A stretch of DNA of 64,000 bases from Pedobacter cryoconitis (GTDB lineage Bacteria > Bacteroidota > Bacteroidia > Sphingobacteriales > Sphingobacteriaceae): positions 513,743 to 577,742 of the forward strand of contig JAAAFW010000006.1 of NCBI GenBank assembly GCA_019352875.1. The letters are read 5' to 3'. The translations under genes and the position numbers were made by a program. How positions within the stretch are numbered: position 1 is the first letter of the stretch; every line of letters starts with the position of its first letter. The notes under the pieces were generated by a model that saw only the letters and a list, made by a program, of their open reading frames with translations, was not told where the DNA came from and made no database searches. Below, piece by piece: positions 61,484-64,000 of the stretch.

Positions 61484-62383
61484 ATGAAAAAATCATTTTT
61501 AATTATTGGCGCAGGTGAAGTGGGGCTTGCTATGTTGAATAGCCTGCATGATTATCAGGAAAAACACGGACAGCAATTAGAAATAGCTGTGCTCGTACAA
61601 CCCTTAGTAAACAGTGCCGCGAGAATCAAAAACAATCCAAGGTTTGCAAATGTAAAAGTGGAGGCTGTTGACCTGGTTAACGAAAATATTCAGAATTTAA
61701 TTGCCGTTTTTGAAAAATATGATACGATTATATGTTGCAGCGGATTTTCGACAGGTAGGGGGATGCAAGTTAAAATCACGAATGCAGTATTAGATGCTGG
61801 TGTCACGAGATACGTTCCCTGGCAGTTTGGAGTAGATTATGACAAGATCGGCCGGGGCAGTGCACAACCCTCATTTGATGAGCAATTAGAGGTTAGAGAT
61901 TTACTTCGGGCACAGCATAATACCCATTGGATTATTGTCTCTACCGGGATGATTACCAGCTTCTTGTTCCGTGAGGATTTCGGCGTAATCAATTTATCAG
62001 AGAAAAAGATAAGTGCGTTAGGAGATTGGCAGAACAGCCTTACCCTAACTTCTTGTGAAGATATTGGAAATCTAACTATCGAAATTTTGTTCCACCAACC
62101 AGAAATATTAGATCAAGTTGTATTTATAGCTGGAGATACACTAACTTTTGAAGAGATGTTTCATAAGCTGGAAGGACTTTTCGATATGGGATTTGATCGT
62201 AAGGTATGGGATATTCCTCAACTGGAAAAAGACGCCAAAGACAATTCAGATAATGTTTTTAGCCGCTATAGGCTGGTTTTTACTAATCCAGGCGTTACAT
62301 GGCCTTTATCAGACACGTTTAATTATCAAAACAAGATCGCTGCAGTTGGTTTTGAGCGTTGGATCAAAGAAAATATTCTATAG
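61484..62383 (+). CDS. NmrA-like / isoflavone reductase-like NAD(P)-binding protein
   Basis: The 299-residue protein has an N-terminal Rossmann motif LIIGAGEVGLAML, the segment TIICCSGFSTGRGMQVKITNAVLDAGVTRYVPWQFGVDYD and THWIIVSTGMITSFLF, all typical of the NmrA/aromatic-alcohol reductase group of atypical SDRs. It lacks a YxxxK dyad in the classical place. It may be a reductase or a redox sensor. It is probably regulated by the preceding AraC protein. Confidence 0.8.
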   Translation: MKKSFLIIGAGEVGLAMLNSLHDYQEKHGQQLEIAVLVQPLVNSAARIKNNPRFANVKVEAVDLVNENIQNLIAVFEKYDTIICCSGFSTGRGMQVKITNAVLDAGVTRYVPWQFGVDYDKIGRGSAQPSFDEQLEVRDLLRAQHNTHWIIVSTGMITSFLFREDFGVINLSEKKISALGDWQNSLTLTSCEDIGNLTIEILFHQPEILDQVVFIAGDTLTFEEMFHKLEGLFDMGFDRKVWDIPQLEKDAKDNSDNVFSRYRLVFTNPGVTWPLSDTFNYQNKIAAVGFERWIKENIL

Positions 62384-62491
62384 GGGTCTACCTCCCCGAA
62401 ACTGTGTATCTGCTAAGGTCGATCTTATCACCAGGATATTGATAGCATGAAGCTAATGCACTATCTTTATGATCGCAGAATTTTTTATATT

Positions 62492-63229
62492 ATGAAAAGA
62501 TATCTTTTACTACTATTATTATTCACGACATTATCTGGATATGCTCAGAATACGATCAATAACTACAAATATGTATTGGTGCCTGAGCAGTACAGTTTTT
62601 CTAAAGAAATTGACCAGTATGGCCTAAACAACCTAACTAAGGACTTGCTGGAAGAAAAGGGTTTTAAGGTTTATTTTGATGATAAAAATCTCCCGGCTGA
62701 GATAGCTAATGATAGGTGTAAGGCAATGAATGCCGATCTTATAGAGAAAAAAGGGATGTTTACAACGACACTTACGCTGATATTAAAGGATTGCCAGGGG
62801 AATGTAGTCTTTAAGGGTAAAGAGGGTAAAAGCAGAGAAAAGGAATTTAGAACTTCTTACAATGATGCTTTAATAAAAGCCTTTGAGTCCTTAAATGAGT
62901 ATCCCTACACTTTTACCGGTGAAGCCCGAAAGGTTGAAAGTGTAAAAGCATCTGAGGTTGCTGTAGTTCCCGCAAATCAACCGGCGGGAGCAGCTGAAAG
63001 TACCGATCCCTCGGGAACATTATATGCCCAGATAACAGAAAATGGTTTTCAGTTGATAGACACCGCGCCAAAAAAAGTGCTGACTCTTTTTAAAACCTCT
63101 ATACAGGATTGTTTTATCGCAGATGATGGACAACATAAAGGCATAGTACTGAAAAATGGAGGGAAATGGTTTTTTGAATATTACAGTAATGACAAACTGA
63201 TCTCTAAAGAATTACTGATTAAATTTTAA
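62492..63229 (+). CDS. Secreted protein of unknown function
   Basis: I chose ATG 62492 since it starts a signal peptide (MKRYLLLLLLFTTLSGYAQ); an ATG at 62447 would add 15 polar residues. The mature protein (about 226 residues) has a first domain (YKYVLVPEQYSFSKEIDQYGLNNLTKDLLEEKGFKVYFDDKNLP, KDCQGNVVFKGKEGKSREKEFRTSYNDALIKAFESL) and, after an Ala/Pro linker, a beta-rich end. No named family is recognised, but the pattern is common in Sphingobacteriia. It has its own terminator. Confidence 0.75.
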   Translation: MKRYLLLLLLFTTLSGYAQNTINNYKYVLVPEQYSFSKEIDQYGLNNLTKDLLEEKGFKVYFDDKNLPAEIANDRCKAMNADLIEKKGMFTTTLTLILKDCQGNVVFKGKEGKSREKEFRTSYNDALIKAFESLNEYPYTFTGEARKVESVKASEVAVVPANQPAGAAESTDPSGTLYAQITENGFQLIDTAPKKVLTLFKTSIQDCFIADDGQHKGIVLKNGGKWFFEYYSNDKLISKELLIKF

Positions 63230-63253
63230 TCTTTGAGGTAAAATGGATCGTTG

Positions 63254-63283
63254 AAGGGTATCTGAAAAGACACCCTTTTTCTT
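63254..63283 (+). terminator. Intrinsic terminator after the secreted protein gene
   Basis: AAGGGT pairs with ACCCTT, with TCT/AGA inside around one unpaired base, followed by TTTTTCTTT. Confidence 0.75.
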
Positions 63284-63450
63284 TATCTGTTAAACCTGTT
63301 TTTTCGAATTTATGAAGATTATTATAAGTTTTAATATACTTAAATAGCTTGTTGACAGCTCGGCAATGTAAATGAATGTTACGAAGTGTAAATCAAAGCG
63401 ACAATTTGTTAATGAGCGTTAAAGTGCAGATTTAACAGGATTTACATCTA

Positions 63451-63458
63451 TACATTTG
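63451..63458 (+). promoter_or_regulatory. -7 promoter element of the GLPGLI gene
   Basis: TACATTTG fits TAnnTTTG and lies 52 nt before the ATG at 63511. The -33 region is AT-rich without a clear TTG. Confidence 0.5.
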
Positions 63459-63510
63459 GATAAAGATGACTCTGGCTAATGGTATCCGGAGTTAATAAAT
63501 AACAATCCTT

Positions 63511-64000
63511 ATGAAACATTTTTTAATCTGGATAATGGCGGCAACAACCATTTCCAGCTATGCCCAAACCGCCGACAAAGTGCTGGCAAGAGTGACCTAT
63601 AATTTCAGTCATCTTCGGGATACGACTAAAAGAGATCAGATACATACCGAAGAAATGCTGCTTATAATCGGGAAAAATGTATCACTATATACCAGTGCTT
63701 TTAATGTTGCTCAGGCTGGGGAAATAAAACAGATGATGATGAAGCCGGAAGCACAACAGGGCTCCTTTATGTCTGTTAGTTCAAATCTCCGGTCTACCTT
63801 ACCTGCAACTGCTGGCGGTAGTTTTGAAAATATTAGTATACCTACTTTAACGGACTATTACTTCTTTTCAAAAACGCATAAATTCTATACAAAAGAACAA
63901 TTGGATAGGCCATACCTTGTTGAAGAAGATGCGCCGAAGATTAATTGGAAAACTACCAACGACACGATTAGCTTTTCTGGTATAGTCTGCCAGAAAGCAG
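63511..64000 (+). CDS. GLPGLI family protein, N-terminal part (3' truncated by window edge)
   Basis: ATG 63511 begins a signal peptide (MKHFLIWIMAATTISSYAQ) followed by KVLARVTYNFSHLRDTTKRD and MLLIIGKNVSLYTS, the characteristic start of GLPGLI (TIGR01200) proteins. The frame is open to the window end after 163 codons; a full protein is usually 250-300 residues. These are secreted or outer-membrane proteins of unknown function found in Bacteroidota, often next to TonB-dependent receptors. Confidence 0.85.
   Translation, partial: MKHFLIWIMAATTISSYAQTADKVLARVTYNFSHLRDTTKRDQIHTEEMLLIIGKNVSLYTSAFNVAQAGEIKQMMMKPEAQQGSFMSVSSNLRSTLPATAGGSFENISIPTLTDYYFFSKTHKFYTKEQLDRPYLVEEDAPKINWKTTNDTISFSGIVCQKA

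Overview
The window looks like the chromosome of a Bacteroidota bacterium of the family Sphingobacteriaceae, most likely Pedobacter or a close relative. The evidence is AT-rich coding DNA, no Shine-Dalgarno sequences, several promoters of the Bacteroidota TTG-N19-TAnnTTTG type, and families typical of that phylum: GH97 and GH110 glycosidases, DUF1573, GLPGLI, a fused alpha/beta 2-oxoacid dehydrogenase E1, and LytS/LytTR pairs. The genus is inferred from this gene content, not from a marker gene.

Layout. 1-9.5 kb is the right end of a siphovirus-like prophage, all on the plus strand: end of the tape measure, distal tail protein, a 1549-residue tail-tip/fibre protein with an internally duplicated domain, two small proteins, a GH108 muramidase and two membrane-anchored coiled-coil proteins of the lysis module. 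9.5-12.7 kb holds a serine hydrolase of the beta-lactamase fold, an AraC regulator and a divergent proline-dehydrogenase-like gene. 12.7-20.8 kb carries three secreted glycosidases (a tandem GH43, a retaining-type GH97 and GH110) pointing to alpha-galactoside and arabinose/xylose side-chain removal; a Ca2+/H+ antiporter and a Crp/Fnr regulator interrupt the group.

21-36.7 kb is mostly conserved core. It has an aminotransferase, DUF1573, the fused E1, the aromatic operon pheA - DAHP synthase/chorismate mutase - aroA - aroC, then S4 protein - aroB - sterol desaturase, proline dehydrogenase, catalase, an Mpo1-like protein and a HAD phosphatase. In front of pheA lies a complete transcription attenuator. 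It consists of a TTG/TAnnTTTG promoter, a 20-codon leader peptide with eight aromatic residues in nine consecutive codons, a 9-nt antiterminator segment overlapping the leader stop, and a GC-rich terminator with nine U residues. This is the strongest regulatory discovery in the window, and it implies phenylalanine control of the whole shikimate/phenylalanine operon.

A tRNA gene with anticodon CAT (36.7 kb) marks the start of an accessory zone. That zone includes a broken secreted zinc metalloprotease (in-frame stop just before HEIIH, probable upstream frameshift), a DUF2975/HTH pair and a fossil of a DUF4143 ATPase. From 40 to 62 kb the DNA is rich in regulators, including four of the window's five AraC genes, one Crp/Fnr, TetR, LysR, WYL and LytTR. 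These sit beside redox or detoxification enzymes and exporters: two SDRs, an aldo/keto reductase, a Tet(X)-like flavin monooxygenase, RidA, two MFS carriers, an alpha/beta hydrolase, an isochorismatase-type hydrolase and an NmrA-like reductase. Several regulator-target pairs have visible palindromic operators between them. The window ends inside a GLPGLI-family gene.
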